A stretch of 40,683 nucleotides of DNA from Nocardiaceae bacterium (GCA_021372355.1 JAJFUQ010000177.1:1-40683); one strand, 5' to 3'; counted from the first letter of the stretch, positions 1-7,925 are shown. The notes: generated from the letters alone by a model not told the origin. Program-made: numbers and translations.

Positions 1-1
1 C

Positions 2-28
2 TGGGTTTCGTCAAGTGAATTGGCCCCG
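2..28 (+). repeat. Left terminal inverted repeat of the IS21 element
   Basis: This is an imperfect match to the reverse complement of 2799-2825. The shared blocks are TGGGT, TCA, TGA and TTGGCCCC. Confidence 0.7.
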
Positions 29-167
29 TCTGCCGTCGCGAATTTTGGCCCCGGTTCGTTCCGGTGGCCTAGCCGTTTCGATCAACATCGTGCAACCGTG
101 GAACCGGTAGGTAAGGGTCCGCGGGATGGCGCGATCTGATCGATGCCTAGTCGGGAGGCGACTTCAC

Positions 168-350
168 ATGAAAGACGATGCGTACACGATTCAACTTCCT
201 AACGGGAATCGCATCACTCTAGAAAAGCCGTGGCAGGACTACACCGTGGGCGAGCTGGCAGAGCTGGGCTTGCAGCCGAACATGTCGACTCCCGAAGGGT
301 CGCCAAATGGCACCGTGTCTGGCTTTATTCCGTTCGAGAAGCGGGATTAA
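168..350 (+). CDS. Small unknown protein (60 aa) inside the IS21 left end
   Basis: I do not recognise this protein. It begins MKDDAYTIQLPNGNRITLEK and has no membrane segment or known motif. The ATG at 168 follows a good ribosome binding site, GGGAGG at 153-158. The ORF runs convergent to istB and its end overlaps the istB stop by four bases. It fills the unusually long gap between istB and the left terminal repeat, so it could be a passenger gene or a fragment picked up by the element. The ribosome binding site and clean length argue for expression, but there is no homology support. Confidence 0.45.
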   Translation: MKDDAYTIQLPNGNRITLEKPWQDYTVGELAELGLQPNMSTPEGSPNGTVSGFIPFEKRD

Positions 351-1129
351 TCGCCGCGTTTGCGTCGGGTGGTGGTTTTGCTGGTGCGTAGGCGGTAGGA
401 CTGGGTGCCGGTTTCGAGGATGTGGGCGTTGAACGTGACGCGGTCGACGATCGCAGCGACCAGGCGTGGGTCGGGGAACACGGTGCCCCATTCGCTGAAC
501 GGCAAGTTCGTCGCGATGGCGATGGAGGCTCGTTCTTCGCGTTCGGTGATGATCTGGAACAGCAGTTCAGCCCCACGCGGGTCGATTTGCACGTAGCCCA
601 GTTCGTCCAAACACAGCAGGTCAAGACGTCCATACCGTGCCACGACGCGGGAGAGGACACGTTCGTCGGCGGCTTCGACGAGTTCGTTCACCAACTGCGC
701 GGTGGTGATGTAGCGGACCCTGCGGCCCTGTTCGCACGCGGCCAGGCCCAGTCCGATGAGCAGGTGCGACTTGCCGGTTCCGGAGTCTCCGAGCAGGACG
801 ACGGGTTCGCCGGCGGTGAGATAGTGGCCTGCCGCAAGCTGACCGATCAACGCTGGTCCGATGGTGGGGACGGCGTCGATGTTGAAGTCGGCGAGGCGTT
901 TGAGCCGCGGGAATTTCGCGTCGTTGATCCGTCGTGCCCGACGGCGTTCGGTGCGGTCGTCAACCTCGGCGGCCAGGACTTCAGCTAGGTACCGAAGATG
1001 CGTTTGCCGTTCCCGGTCGGCGATCTCGGCCAAGCGAGCAGCTTCGGCACGCACGGTCGGTAGGTGCAGTTCGCGGGCCGCGGCGCCGATCGAGGCTTGT
1101 GCTGCGGCATCGATGATCGTGGTCGTCAT
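347..1129 (-). CDS. istB: IS21-family helper ATPase IstB
   Basis: IstB is the AAA+ helper that works with the IstA transposase during target capture. The protein is about 260 aa when started at the ATG at 1129 (MTTTIIDAAAQ), which overlaps the istA stop as ATGA. A longer in-frame extension upstream lies inside istA and is unlikely to be used. The Walker A motif is GDSGTGKSHL at about residues 112-121. The Walker B region reads LDLLCLDELGY, followed by the typical FQIITEREERASIAIATN stretch. The length is normal for the family and no frameshift is visible, so the protein is probably functional. Confidence 0.9.
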   Translation of the reverse strand: MTTTIIDAAAQASIGAAARELHLPTVRAEAARLAEIADRERQTHLRYLAEVLAAEVDDRTERRRARRINDAKFPRLKRLADFNIDAVPTIGPALIGQLAAGHYLTAGEPVVLLGDSGTGKSHLLIGLGLAACEQGRRVRYITTAQLVNELVEAADERVLSRVVARYGRLDLLCLDELGYVQIDPRGAELLFQIITEREERASIAIATNLPFSEWGTVFPDPRLVAAIVDRVTFNAHILETGTQSYRLRTSKTTTRRKRGD

Positions 1130-2655
1130 CCTTGGCTCCCGGTCAAGAGTTGGTCGTACTCGGTCAGTGAGGGGGCGGGTCGGTCGTAGCGGGTCAGTGC
1201 GCCGATCGGCACGACCGGAGCGACCGGTGCGTTTTCGCGTCGGGCGTCGATCAACACCACCTGCGGGTCGACGCACCCCGACTCCACCGCTCGATCCATC
1301 GCCGCGGTCAACGTCGTCGCTGGCATGGTGCGGTGCGCGAGCAGGATCTCGATCAATGCCCGGGTTCCGGCGGCGTCACCGCGAGCACGGCGGGCGGCGT
1401 CCCAATACCGTTGGTGCGAGGCGGTGAACGCGCCGCGAGCTTTGGCCTGAACCAGTGCAGTGGCACCGGGCATACCGCCGGGCTTGATCTTCAACACCTC
1501 GAGATAGTGATCAAGAGCCAGGACCTCGACGTATCGCCCGACCGCCCGTTCATGTGCGGCGACGAGGGTGCTTGCGTCGTAGATCTCGACGGTTCGCGCC
1601 GCGAGCCGCACCGTCAGTCGCCGTCCCACGTATCGTGCCGGGACTGAGTAGAAGCATTGCCGCACAGACACTCTCGCCCGGTTATCCACGCGGGCTTCCA
1701 GCAGCCGGGCAGGATCGAACGCCTCGCCTGGTAGTGGTAGCAGTGTCTTAGCCTCGGTGGTGAACGCCGCACCGATCGTGATCGGGCGCCCCGTGATGAC
1801 CCGAGCATCGTCGAGCAGATCAGCGGCGGCGATCACCTCGTTCAACGCGGCAAGCGAGGTCGTTTTTGGCACCGGCACGAGGTAGCGGCGACGGAACCTG
1901 CCGATTTCGCCCTCGACGCCACCCTTTTCGTGGGCACCCTCGACGCCGGGGCGGCAGAAGAACGAATCGAACCCGTAGTGGCTGCGCAGGGCGATGAATC
2001 GCTCGGACTCGGTCCGATCGCGGCCTTTCAAGACTTTGATGACGGCGGGTTTGAGGTTGTCATACCGAACTTGGGCGGGCACGCCGCCGAAGTGCTCGAA
2101 CGCCAGCACGTGACCTTCGAGAAACGCTTCCTGCGCCTGCGTGCCGAACGCGACGTGAAAAGCCTTGCCCGAGTGCGACAGCCGCATCACGAACATCCAC
2201 ACCTTGATCACCGCGCCGGCGATCGTGGCGTAGAACTCGCCGAAGTCGACTTCTGCCTCGGCGCCGGCGACATGGGTTTGCGGTATCGCCACCTCGACCT
2301 GGGCAAGGCCGAGCTCGATCCGGCGCACCGCCACATACCGCGAGACCGTCACCTCAGCGAGTGTCGCCTCATGTTCGGCGACCAGACGCTGCCAGATACG
2401 GCGAGCGGTGTGGCGTTGCTTGCGCGGTGCGTCCTGATCGGCGATCAACCACTCGTCGATGACCGCGACGAACGGGTCGATCGCAGGTCGCGGTCTCCGC
2501 GGATAAGTCTTACGCGGCGGTGGAACCGCTGTGGCCAACGCTTGCCGGACAGTGCGTCGATGCACCCGATGACGGTCGGCGAGCTCGCGGATCGAGAGCT
2601 GCTCGCGTTGCCGGTCTTTCCTGATCTGCTCGAACAATTCCACTCGTGACCGCAC
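1126..2655 (-). CDS. istA: IS21-family transposase IstA
   Basis: IstA is the DDE transposase of the element. I start it at the GTG at 2655 (VRSRVELFEQIRKDRQ), the usual N-terminus of this group; the open frame extends further upstream into the terminal repeats. A helix-turn-helix near residues 15-45 contains SIRELADRHRVHRRTVRQAL. The catalytic integrase core includes AEAEVDFGEFYATIAG and VRYDNLKPAVIKVL, then EKGGVEGEIGRFRRR carrying the terminal glutamate of the DDE triad. The protein is about 509 aa, full length for the family. It is translationally coupled to istB. Confidence 0.9.
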   Translation of the reverse strand: MRSRVELFEQIRKDRQREQLSIRELADRHRVHRRTVRQALATAVPPPRKTYPRRPRPAIDPFVAVIDEWLIADQDAPRKQRHTARRIWQRLVAEHEATLAEVTVSRYVAVRRIELGLAQVEVAIPQTHVAGAEAEVDFGEFYATIAGAVIKVWMFVMRLSHSGKAFHVAFGTQAQEAFLEGHVLAFEHFGGVPAQVRYDNLKPAVIKVLKGRDRTESERFIALRSHYGFDSFFCRPGVEGAHEKGGVEGEIGRFRRRYLVPVPKTTSLAALNEVIAAADLLDDARVITGRPITIGAAFTTEAKTLLPLPGEAFDPARLLEARVDNRARVSVRQCFYSVPARYVGRRLTVRLAARTVEIYDASTLVAAHERAVGRYVEVLALDHYLEVLKIKPGGMPGATALVQAKARGAFTASHQRYWDAARRARGDAAGTRALIEILLAHRTMPATTLTAAMDRAVESGCVDPQVVLIDARRENAPVAPVVPIGALTRYDRPAPSLTEYDQLLTGSQG

Positions 2656-2798
2656 CCTGACCGACCTCCCCGCCGACGATGACAGGGACGATCTGAACGA
2701 CAAGTGGGGCCAACATTCGCGACGACACACCGCACCCACCGAGCGGAATGATCACCACCCCGGGTGGGGCCAACATTCACGCCGAATGAAGTCCAAAG

Positions 2799-2825
2799 TG
2801 GGGCCAAGTCAGGTGATCACACCCA
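2799..2825 (-). repeat. Right terminal inverted repeat of the IS21 element
   Basis: This is the counterpart of the repeat at 2-28. It contains TGGGGCCAAGTCAGG on the plus strand and marks the outer end next to the interrupted lipoprotein gene. Confidence 0.7.
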
Positions 2826-3046
2826 AACTCCCCCGTTCCGGTCTTGGAGTGCAGAAACGGCTCCTGAGCTCAATCCATGATCGGGACGGTCGAGTGCTGG
2901 TGACGTACGCCGGGTGGCCGCTCTACCGCTACGCCGCAGACCTGACCCCCGGCGAAATCAACGGACAGGGCCTCAATCTCAATGGCGACCAGTGGTATCT
3001 CATGTCCCCTGACGGCACTCCGATCATCCCGGCAGATCAGCGATGA
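2826..3046 (+). pseudogene. 3' remnant of a COG4315 (Lipoprotein_15 repeat) lipoprotein gene
   Basis: The remaining peptide contains LVTYAGWPLYRYAADLTPGE and LNGDQWYLMSPDGTPI. This is the C-terminal unit of the secreted repeat family PF03640, small exported lipoproteins of unknown function. The signal peptide, lipobox and first repeat are missing because the IS21 right end lies immediately upstream. An ATG inside the IS end (2786) keeps a frame open but would give a hybrid protein without a signal peptide. The stop overlaps the start of the hemerythrin gene (ATGA at 3043), so the two were one operon before the insertion. Confidence 0.75.
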
Positions 3047-3783
3047 GCGGCGACATCGTTTCGCGGCGTGGGTTTCTGGTTGCCGGCGCCGGATTCACCG
3101 GCCTGACCGTCGGAGCATCAGCAGTCGAGATCGTGACGGGTGTCGGGGCAACAAGCGAATCGGACCCCACCCAGATGGGCGCGACAGAAAGCCTGCTCAC
3201 CGATCATGGTGTGCTCAAGCGGATTCTGCTGATCTACCGCGAGTACATCCGTCGACTCACCGCAGACCAGGACAGCGACCCCGCAGCTCTCTTTCATGCA
3301 GCACAGATCGTCCATGACTACATCGAGGGGTTTCACGAGGGAATCGAAGAAGGGTTCGTCTTTCCTCGTCTCCTCGCCGCCGGAAAACAAACGTCTACAG
3401 TCCGCGAACTACTCACCCAACACGACCGTGGACGCAAGCTGACGATCAAGATCATCCAGGCCAGCACAACTATGAAGATGGCAAGTGGAGTCCCCTCCCC
3501 CGGCTTTGCATCGGTAACTGGCCGCAAGGACCTGTCTCGGGTGCTGTCGCAGTTCGTCGCAATGTACGAACCACACGAAGCCCGTGAGGACACTGAAGTG
3601 TTTCCAGGTTTTCGGAGCATCGTCTCGGCGAAGGAATTCGAGGACATCTCGCGTCAGGTCCGCAAGATCGAGAACTCCCGGTATGGCAGTGATGCGCTCG
3701 CCGGATTTGTGGGCGCGATTGCAGACATCGAGGTGAGCGTCGGCATCAATGACATCAGCCTGTTCACCCCAACCGACAACTAG
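3043..3783 (+). CDS. Tat-exported hemerythrin-like (HHE) protein
   Basis: Hemerythrin HHE domains bind a di-iron centre and react with oxygen or reactive species. The 246-aa protein begins with a twin-arginine leader, SRRGFLVAGAGFTGLTVGAS, implying folded export. The HHE body follows: LLTDHGVLKR, IVHDYIEGFHEGIEEGFVFP, LLTQHDRGRK and YEPHEAREDTEVFP. These supply the spaced His and Glu ligands of the four-helix bundle. It overlaps the end of the interrupted lipoprotein gene by ATGA. The IS insertion upstream may have removed its native promoter, leaving it dependent on a promoter in the IS end. Confidence 0.8.
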   Translation: MSGDIVSRRGFLVAGAGFTGLTVGASAVEIVTGVGATSESDPTQMGATESLLTDHGVLKRILLIYREYIRRLTADQDSDPAALFHAAQIVHDYIEGFHEGIEEGFVFPRLLAAGKQTSTVRELLTQHDRGRKLTIKIIQASTTMKMASGVPSPGFASVTGRKDLSRVLSQFVAMYEPHEAREDTEVFPGFRSIVSAKEFEDISRQVRKIENSRYGSDALAGFVGAIADIEVSVGINDISLFTPTDN

Positions 3784-3788
3784 CGCCG

Positions 3789-3938
3789 TCAGTCTTCGTC
3801 GGATGCCGGCAAGTGATCTAGACGCTCATCGTCGTGGCGTACCGGGGCACGGCGGCTCTTCGACCAACAAGCGATCGCGATCAGCAGACCGCAGAGGATC
3901 GTCATTACGGACAGAACGGCGAGCGCTGACGCGACCAT
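3789..3938 (-). CDS. Small single-pass membrane protein (49 aa)
   Basis: The product starts MVASALAVLSVMTILCGLLI, has one strong transmembrane helix at about residues 3-25, then a basic stretch (WSKSRRAPVRH) and an acidic tail (ERLDHLPASDED). The start ATG at 3938 overlaps the stop of the preceding ORF as TAATG, so translation is coupled. This layout resembles small subunits of sodium-coupled transporters, for example the MetS subunit of MetPS, but the sequence is too short for a firm match. It lies in the transcript that begins with the first copy of the riboswitch-like element. It ends six bases from the hemerythrin stop, convergent. Confidence 0.5.
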   Translation of the reverse strand: MVASALAVLSVMTILCGLLIAIACWSKSRRAPVRHDDERLDHLPASDED

Positions 3939-4219
3939 TAAATAACGCTCGATCGATGAGTTCGATTGTCGATTTTCTTGCTCAACCGAGGTTGGCCACG
4001 TTTATCCGCAGCGGGTCGGGGGTCGGCCGCTTTCCGAGACAGCTCCGCGAACAGGAACGACAACACCGCACTGCTCATTCCGAGCACCCACTCCAGATCG
4101 GCAGCCTTCGTGCGAACACGCTGGGCCGCACGGGCAGCAATGCGTCGAACGGGACTGAGGTGAGTCTGGCGGCAGGTACGAGGGTCGGTATTTCCTGTTG
4201 CCTGACATGGAAGAGTCAC
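3938..4219 (-). CDS. Unrecognised ORF (93 aa) following a riboswitch-like leader; possible transporter remnant
   Basis: I do not recognise this protein. From about residue 25 it is rich in Arg and Ala (VRRIAARAAQRVRTKAADLE), followed by a hydrophobic patch (WVLGMSSAVLSFLFAEL) and a polar tail. The GTG at 4219 lies 48 nt from the 19-nt core of the leader element, the same spacing as at nhaA and at the CPA1 antiporter. It is translationally coupled to the small membrane protein downstream. Third-position GC is high in the second half, as in real genes here. One reading is a complete small protein. Another is the surviving 3' end of a sodium-coupled transporter whose body was deleted while leader and small subunit remained. 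Confidence 0.35.
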   Translation of the reverse strand: MTLPCQATGNTDPRTCRQTHLSPVRRIAARAAQRVRTKAADLEWVLGMSSAVLSFLFAELSRKAADPRPAADKRGQPRLSKKIDNRTHRSSVI

Positions 4220-4259
4220 GTGGCCCCTTCAGAAATCGGTCCGGGTGCGGGTACGCAAA

Positions 4260-4292
4260 CCACACACGCCGACCAGACTTCCCGGCACACCT
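4260..4292 (-). ncRNA. Riboswitch-like leader element, copy S1
   Basis: The minus strand carries GCCGGGAAGTCTGGTCGGC at 4286-4268, preceded by AGGTGT. The same 19 bases occur at three other sites, each in the 5' leader of a gene on the same strand. GCCG and CGGC can pair around an 11-nt loop. Copy S1 precedes the coupled small ORFs ending at 3789 and is divergent from copy S2 before nhaA, so the roughly 160 bp between them must hold both promoters. The class may be nhaA-I (lithium riboswitch), recalled from the literature and not verified. Confidence 0.65.
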
Positions 4293-4445
4293 AATGACGG
4301 CCTCACCCTACAAGGCATCGCGTCGGACGATTAGGTGGCTAGCTGCTCTCGATCAAACCTGGCCGAGCCCAAGCGGTTTCAGTGCGTCCGGTTTGTCGCT
4401 GAGGTATCGACTAGGCTCATAGCACGAGTGAACATCATTCGCATC

Positions 4446-4500
4446 AGGTGTGCCGGGAAGTCTGGTCGGCGTTGACGAGGGCTGTGCCCTTACGCCCGAT
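4446..4500 (+). ncRNA. Riboswitch-like leader element upstream of nhaA, copy S2
   Basis: The core GCCGGGAAGTCTGGTCGGC is at 4452-4470, preceded by AGGTGT. A small hairpin, GGGC-TGT-GCCC at about 4481-4491, follows. The ribosome binding site GGAGG lies at 4503-4507 and the GTG start at 4517, so the element sits where it could control translation. Leaders of nhaA genes carry known nhaA-type riboswitch motifs, which supports the assignment by position. Confidence 0.7.
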
Positions 4501-4516
4501 CCGGAGGTATGTGGTT

Positions 4517-5824
4517 GTGAACACCGGCGATCCTGGCGCTCGGCGCCTGTTTTTGGGCGTCCTACCGTTACCCGAGCAAACTGCCGTAGGCCGCGTTTTG
4601 CGGACCGAAACCGCGGGTGGTGTGATTCTGGTGATCGCCGCGGCGGCCGCACTGATCTGGGTAAACACCCCGTTCAGAGAGAGCTATCTCGCGCTTCGCG
4701 ATCTCCATTTCGGCGTTTCCGCGATAGGACTCGATCTTTCCGTGGCGCACTGGGCGACGGATGGTTTGTTGACGATCTTCTTCCTGGTCGCTGGAATAGA
4801 ACTCAAACGCGAACTGGTGGCCGGCGAACTTCGCAGCCCCGCAGCTGCCGCGTTGCCGGTCATCGCCGCAATATGCGGGATGGTGGTTCCGGCCCTGATC
4901 TACGTGTTGGTCGCTCTGATGGGCGGCGGACATCTTGATGGGTGGGCGATCCCGATGGCGACCGACATTGCATTCGCTCTCGCTGTTCTCGCCGTGATCG
5001 GGACACATCTGCCGTCCGGTTTGCGTGCGTTCCTACTTACCCTCGCGGTGGTTGATGATCTCGGCGCGATCCTGGTAATCGCGATCTTTTACACCACGGA
5101 TCTGAACATTGCCGCTTTGATCGGAGCCGGCGTGGGGCTCGTCGTATTTGCTTTGTTGCAACGCTTTCGAGTCGTGGGCTGGTGGTGGTACACGCCGTTG
5201 GCGATCATGATCTGGGTGTTGACGTACCACGGAGGCGTGCACGCCACGGTCGCCGGCGTTGCCATGGGGCTGCTGCTGCGTGCTCGACCCGATGACGGGG
5301 AGTCAGCCTCGCCCGCACAGCGAACCGGGCACGTGCTGCACCCCTTCTCTGCAGGTATCGCAGTGCCACTGTTCGCCCTGTTTGCGGCCGGTGTCAGCGT
5401 GTCAAGCGGCGCCATCGCCGCCGTATTCACAACGCCGGAACCGTTGGGCATCGTGCTCGGTCTGGTTGCCGGCAAGACACTTGGGATCTTCGCCGGTACC
5501 TACCTGGTGGCCCGGTTCACTCGAGCCCAACTCAACCCAGATCTGGCCTGGGCGGACGTATTCAGCATTGCCGTACTTTCGGGTATCGGGTTTACGGTGT
5601 CGCTGCTCATTGGAGAGTTGGCATTCCCAGGTGGCCCGCTGAGCGAGCAAGTCAAAGCCGCAGTATTGGTCGGTTCTGTACTCGCGGCTCTCGTTGCATC
5701 GGCACTTCTGCTCCGTCGCAACAAGATCTACAAGGACCTCCATCTTCGGGAGACCGCGGACCTGGACCTCGACGGCGTTCCGGATATCTATCAGCAACCG
5801 GGCAGTGGCGCCGTGCGTGACTGA
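4517..5824 (+). CDS. nhaA: Na+/H+ antiporter NhaA
   Basis: NhaA exchanges external protons for internal Na+ or Li+ across the cytoplasmic membrane and supports growth at high salt and alkaline pH. The protein is about 435 aa with eleven to twelve hydrophobic segments. It contains MATDIAFALAVLAVIGTHLP and LAVVDDLGAILVIAIFY. The paired Asp of the latter correspond to the D163/D164 ion site of the E. coli protein, and the earlier Asp to D133. I choose the GTG at 4517 because GGAGG at 4503-4507 is at good distance; GTG 4511 is an alternative. A leader RNA-like element precedes the gene. A hairpin at 5847-5866 closes it against the convergent VKOR gene. Confidence 0.95.
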   Translation: MNTGDPGARRLFLGVLPLPEQTAVGRVLRTETAGGVILVIAAAAALIWVNTPFRESYLALRDLHFGVSAIGLDLSVAHWATDGLLTIFFLVAGIELKRELVAGELRSPAAAALPVIAAICGMVVPALIYVLVALMGGGHLDGWAIPMATDIAFALAVLAVIGTHLPSGLRAFLLTLAVVDDLGAILVIAIFYTTDLNIAALIGAGVGLVVFALLQRFRVVGWWWYTPLAIMIWVLTYHGGVHATVAGVAMGLLLRARPDDGESASPAQRTGHVLHPFSAGIAVPLFALFAAGVSVSSGAIAAVFTTPEPLGIVLGLVAGKTLGIFAGTYLVARFTRAQLNPDLAWADVFSIAVLSGIGFTVSLLIGELAFPGGPLSEQVKAAVLVGSVLAALVASALLLRRNKIYKDLHLRETADLDLDGVPDIYQQPGSGAVRD

Positions 5825-5846
5825 AGCTCTGAAACAAAGCAGACGG

Positions 5847-5866
5847 TTTCAGCGCCACTGCTGAAA
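5847..5866. terminator. Bidirectional hairpin terminator between nhaA and the VKOR gene
   Basis: TTTCAGC-gccact-GCTGAAA is a perfect 7-bp stem between two convergent genes. A second possible stem (CTGAAAC with GTTTCAG) overlaps it at 5829-5852. Confidence 0.65.
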
Positions 5867-5873
5867 GTCACTC

Positions 5874-6452
5874 CTAGACCAGGCTGTCCCAGTAGATCGA
5901 GAATCGGACGTAGATAAGAGTGATGACCGTGACGAACCACAGCACGGCAAGGATCCAGCGCCAAGCGATGAGCTGATCGGCAATCGCCGACTTACCGGTG
6001 CGTGCCAGTCGAGCCGCGATTGCGAGGGTCGAGATGGTCACGATCCAGACCACCATGCAGTAGGGGCACAACGCGCCGATCTGGTAGAGACTCTGATAGA
6101 CGAGCCAGCTGATGAACACGGCAGCCACGGTCGCGCCCAGCAGAAATCCCACCCGATACCACCGCGGCAGCGGAACACCGGAGGCGAGAATTAGCCCGGT
6201 CAGTCCGACAACGGTGAATCCGACGATCCCGAGAAGCGGGTTGGGAAAGCCGAACACGGCCGCTTGCCGAGTGACCATTACCGATCCGCACGAGATGATC
6301 GGGTTGATGCTGCAGGACGGTTGGTACCCCGGCTGGGTGAGTATGCGGAATCGCTCAACGATCAGAGTGAATGACGCGACCAAACCCACTGTTCCCAAAA
6401 GGGCGAGGAAAAGTCCCGAGTGTCGAGAGTTCGAGGCGCTGACCACTGTCAT
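5874..6452 (-). CDS. Vitamin K epoxide reductase (VKOR) family membrane protein
   Basis: Bacterial VKOR re-oxidises a DsbA-type partner and passes electrons to quinone in the cytoplasmic membrane. The 192-aa protein has about five hydrophobic helices. It carries the extracytoplasmic cysteine pair in PSCSINPIISCGSVM and the CXXC active site in GALCPYCMVVW. I start it at the ATG at 6452 (MTVVSASNSRHSG), which overlaps the stop of the DsbA-like gene as ATGA; the longer frame upstream lies within that gene. The coupled DsbA-VKOR pair is the standard actinobacterial pathway for disulfide bonds in exported proteins. Confidence 0.9.
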   Translation of the reverse strand: MTVVSASNSRHSGLFLALLGTVGLVASFTLIVERFRILTQPGYQPSCSINPIISCGSVMVTRQAAVFGFPNPLLGIVGFTVVGLTGLILASGVPLPRWYRVGFLLGATVAAVFISWLVYQSLYQIGALCPYCMVVWIVTISTLAIAARLARTGKSAIADQLIAWRWILAVLWFVTVITLIYVRFSIYWDSLV

Positions 6453-7183
6453 TTCACTGCCACGACCGCTGCCTCGATTGCATCCGGAGTCGGGACCGCA
6501 ATCTCCTGCCCATTCACCATGATCGTCGGCGTGTGGCTTACCCCCGACGCAAGCAGCTCTTTTGTCGTCGAGGTCGCGAACGCCAAGAACTTCTCCGAAG
6601 AGATACATCCCGCGACGTCGTCACCAGTCACACCCACGGTCCGTGCGATCGCTATGAGCTGTTCGTCCGACAGTCCGACGCCGCCCTCTATTGGTTGAGC
6701 CTGGAAGGCCGCGCTATGCCAAGCAACCCACTTACTCCGGTCTGCGTCGGCGACGCAGTAGGCGGCGTTTACTGCGCGCGTCGAGTAGTCGGTCGAAGAC
6801 GCCCGGTCCAGGATCGCTATGGGCTGGTAATCGATCGCGACACCCTGTTCGGCGAGGGTAGCGAGGGTAGCTGCGGACTGCGTTTCGAACTCCCGACAGT
6901 GCGGACACTGAAAGTCCTCGATGACCTTGACCACAGCCTTGGCGTCCGCGGAGCCGATCCGAATGGTTCCATCGGGAGAAACCGACGTCGGGATTAAGGG
7001 TGCAGATGTCGGAATGCTCGTGGTCTTGTGATGGGCAACGACGAAGCCCACGGCAACGATCATTGCGGCTACGACGACGCCTACCGCGACCCGAAGGGAC
7101 CAACCCTGGCTACCGCCAGATGCGTAGCCAACGACCGACGCACTCTTCTTATTGATCGATGAACGTTGCGATCGTGCCTTCAT
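6449..7183 (-). CDS. Membrane-anchored DsbA-like thiol oxidase
   Basis: The protein introduces disulfides into exported substrates. It has a cytoplasmic basic N-terminus, one membrane anchor at about residues 31-50 (LRVAVGVVVAAMIVAVGFVV) and a DsbA-like thioredoxin domain. The active site is CPHC within VIEDFQCPHCREFE, and the cis-proline loop is SHTPTIMVNG. The ATG at 7183 is used here; a GTG two codons upstream (7189) is possible. The stop overlaps the VKOR start, so the two form one operon, and VKOR is its expected re-oxidising partner. Confidence 0.88.
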   Translation of the reverse strand: MKARSQRSSINKKSASVVGYASGGSQGWSLRVAVGVVVAAMIVAVGFVVAHHKTTSIPTSAPLIPTSVSPDGTIRIGSADAKAVVKVIEDFQCPHCREFETQSAATLATLAEQGVAIDYQPIAILDRASSTDYSTRAVNAAYCVADADRSKWVAWHSAAFQAQPIEGGVGLSDEQLIAIARTVGVTGDDVAGCISSEKFLAFATSTTKELLASGVSHTPTIMVNGQEIAVPTPDAIEAAVVAVK

Positions 7184-7250
7184 GCTCACTCACTGATAGT
7201 CGTTCGGAGATTGACGTTGGTTCCAGAGGGCGCTATTTACGCTGGTGAAA

Positions 7251-7925
7251 TTAGGGGCGGCGAGCGGCGATAGTGGCTGCGCTGAGGACGATTGCAGCGA
7301 GCAGTCCTAACGAGGCACCCACGACCACCTCCGGGATGCCGGCGGCGGCACCGCGAATTGCACGCGCCGCCAGGGCGACGAGCGCAACCAATGCAACAAT
7401 GGCGACGCCCGCAAGCCACCACATCCCGGATATCGCCGCCGCCCGCCGAGCGGCCGCGGCGGAAACCGCACGTGGACTCATCGTGGAAGCATTCGCCTTC
7501 AGCTGCTGAACGAGTTTGCTTCCGTCATCGAGGACTAGGTGAAGGGTGTACAAATTTCCCTCCGCCCATAAATACGCCAGCGACAGCGTCTGCGAGCGAC
7601 CTGGCGGAATCGATTTCGCCGTTCCACTGACCGTCACGAAATGGCTGCCGATCGACGCTCGTGTGACGCGAACGTCGCGGTCAGAGAGGTTCCTGAGGCG
7701 AACTTCAATCGAGTTGGTGTCCGGGAGGATGATGTCCGTGATCTCAAGCGCACCGGTGAGATCTACGCGCGTCTGCTCGTCCGTGGCTTCGAATGTCCTG
7801 ATCAGCGTGGGCGAACAAACCAACAGCAAACCAATGAGAAATCCGACGGCACTGCTCACGGTAATGGCGCGACCTCGATGTGTTGCGGTTCTGGCAACGA
7901 ATTGAACGTCACGCCTGCCTCGCAT
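7251..7925 (-). CDS. Membrane-anchored beta-domain protein, copy 1 (ZIP-accessory-like)
   Basis: The 224-aa protein has an N-terminal transmembrane helix (SSAVGFLIGLLLVCSPTL), an extracytoplasmic beta-rich domain and two C-terminal helices. The beta domain contains VRLRNLSDRDVRVTRASIG and LSLAYLWAEGNLYTLHLVLD. It is paralogous to the gene at 11676-12305, with the same order of parts and the same proline/glycine-spaced strand followed by a W-(E/D)G turn. From memory, similar domains occur with ZIP-type metal transporters in archaea and cyanobacteria, but no such transporter is here. The start ATG at 7925 has AGGAG six bases upstream, so I prefer it to the longer frame. Function unknown. Confidence 0.6.
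   Translation of the reverse strand: MRGRRDVQFVARTATHRGRAITVSSAVGFLIGLLLVCSPTLIRTFEATDEQTRVDLTGALEITDIILPDTNSIEVRLRNLSDRDVRVTRASIGSHFVTVSGTAKSIPPGRSQTLSLAYLWAEGNLYTLHLVLDDGSKLVQQLKANASTMSPRAVSAAAARRAAAISGMWWLAGVAIVALVALVALAARAIRGAAAGIPEVVVGASLGLLAAIVLSAATIAARRP

Larger units (their letters stand above)
2..2825 (-). mobile_element. IS21-family insertion sequence, structurally complete
   Basis: The element carries istA and istB in the usual order on the minus strand. Imperfect terminal inverted repeats close it: TGGGTTTCGTCAAGTGAATT starts at 2, and TGGGTGTGATCACCTGACTT is read inward from 2825, both followed by GGCCCC. Internal repeats of the transposase-binding type (CGCGAAT-T-TTGGCCCC-like) lie at 35-52 on the left and at 2705-2723 and 2765-2780 on the right, as expected for IS21 ends. 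About 300 bp separate istB from the left end, which is long for this family, and a small ORF occupies that space. The right junction enters the middle of a lipoprotein gene. The left junction is too close to the window edge to see a target duplication. Confidence 0.85.

Noticed and set aside
1930..2649. 239-aa plus-strand frame opposite istA
   Set aside because: It is an antisense shadow of the transposase with no independent support.
4260..4500. Cobalamin riboswitch as explanation of the repeated leader
   Set aside because: The GGGAAG segment recalls part of a cobalamin leader, but the other conserved boxes and the usual length of about 200 nt are missing.
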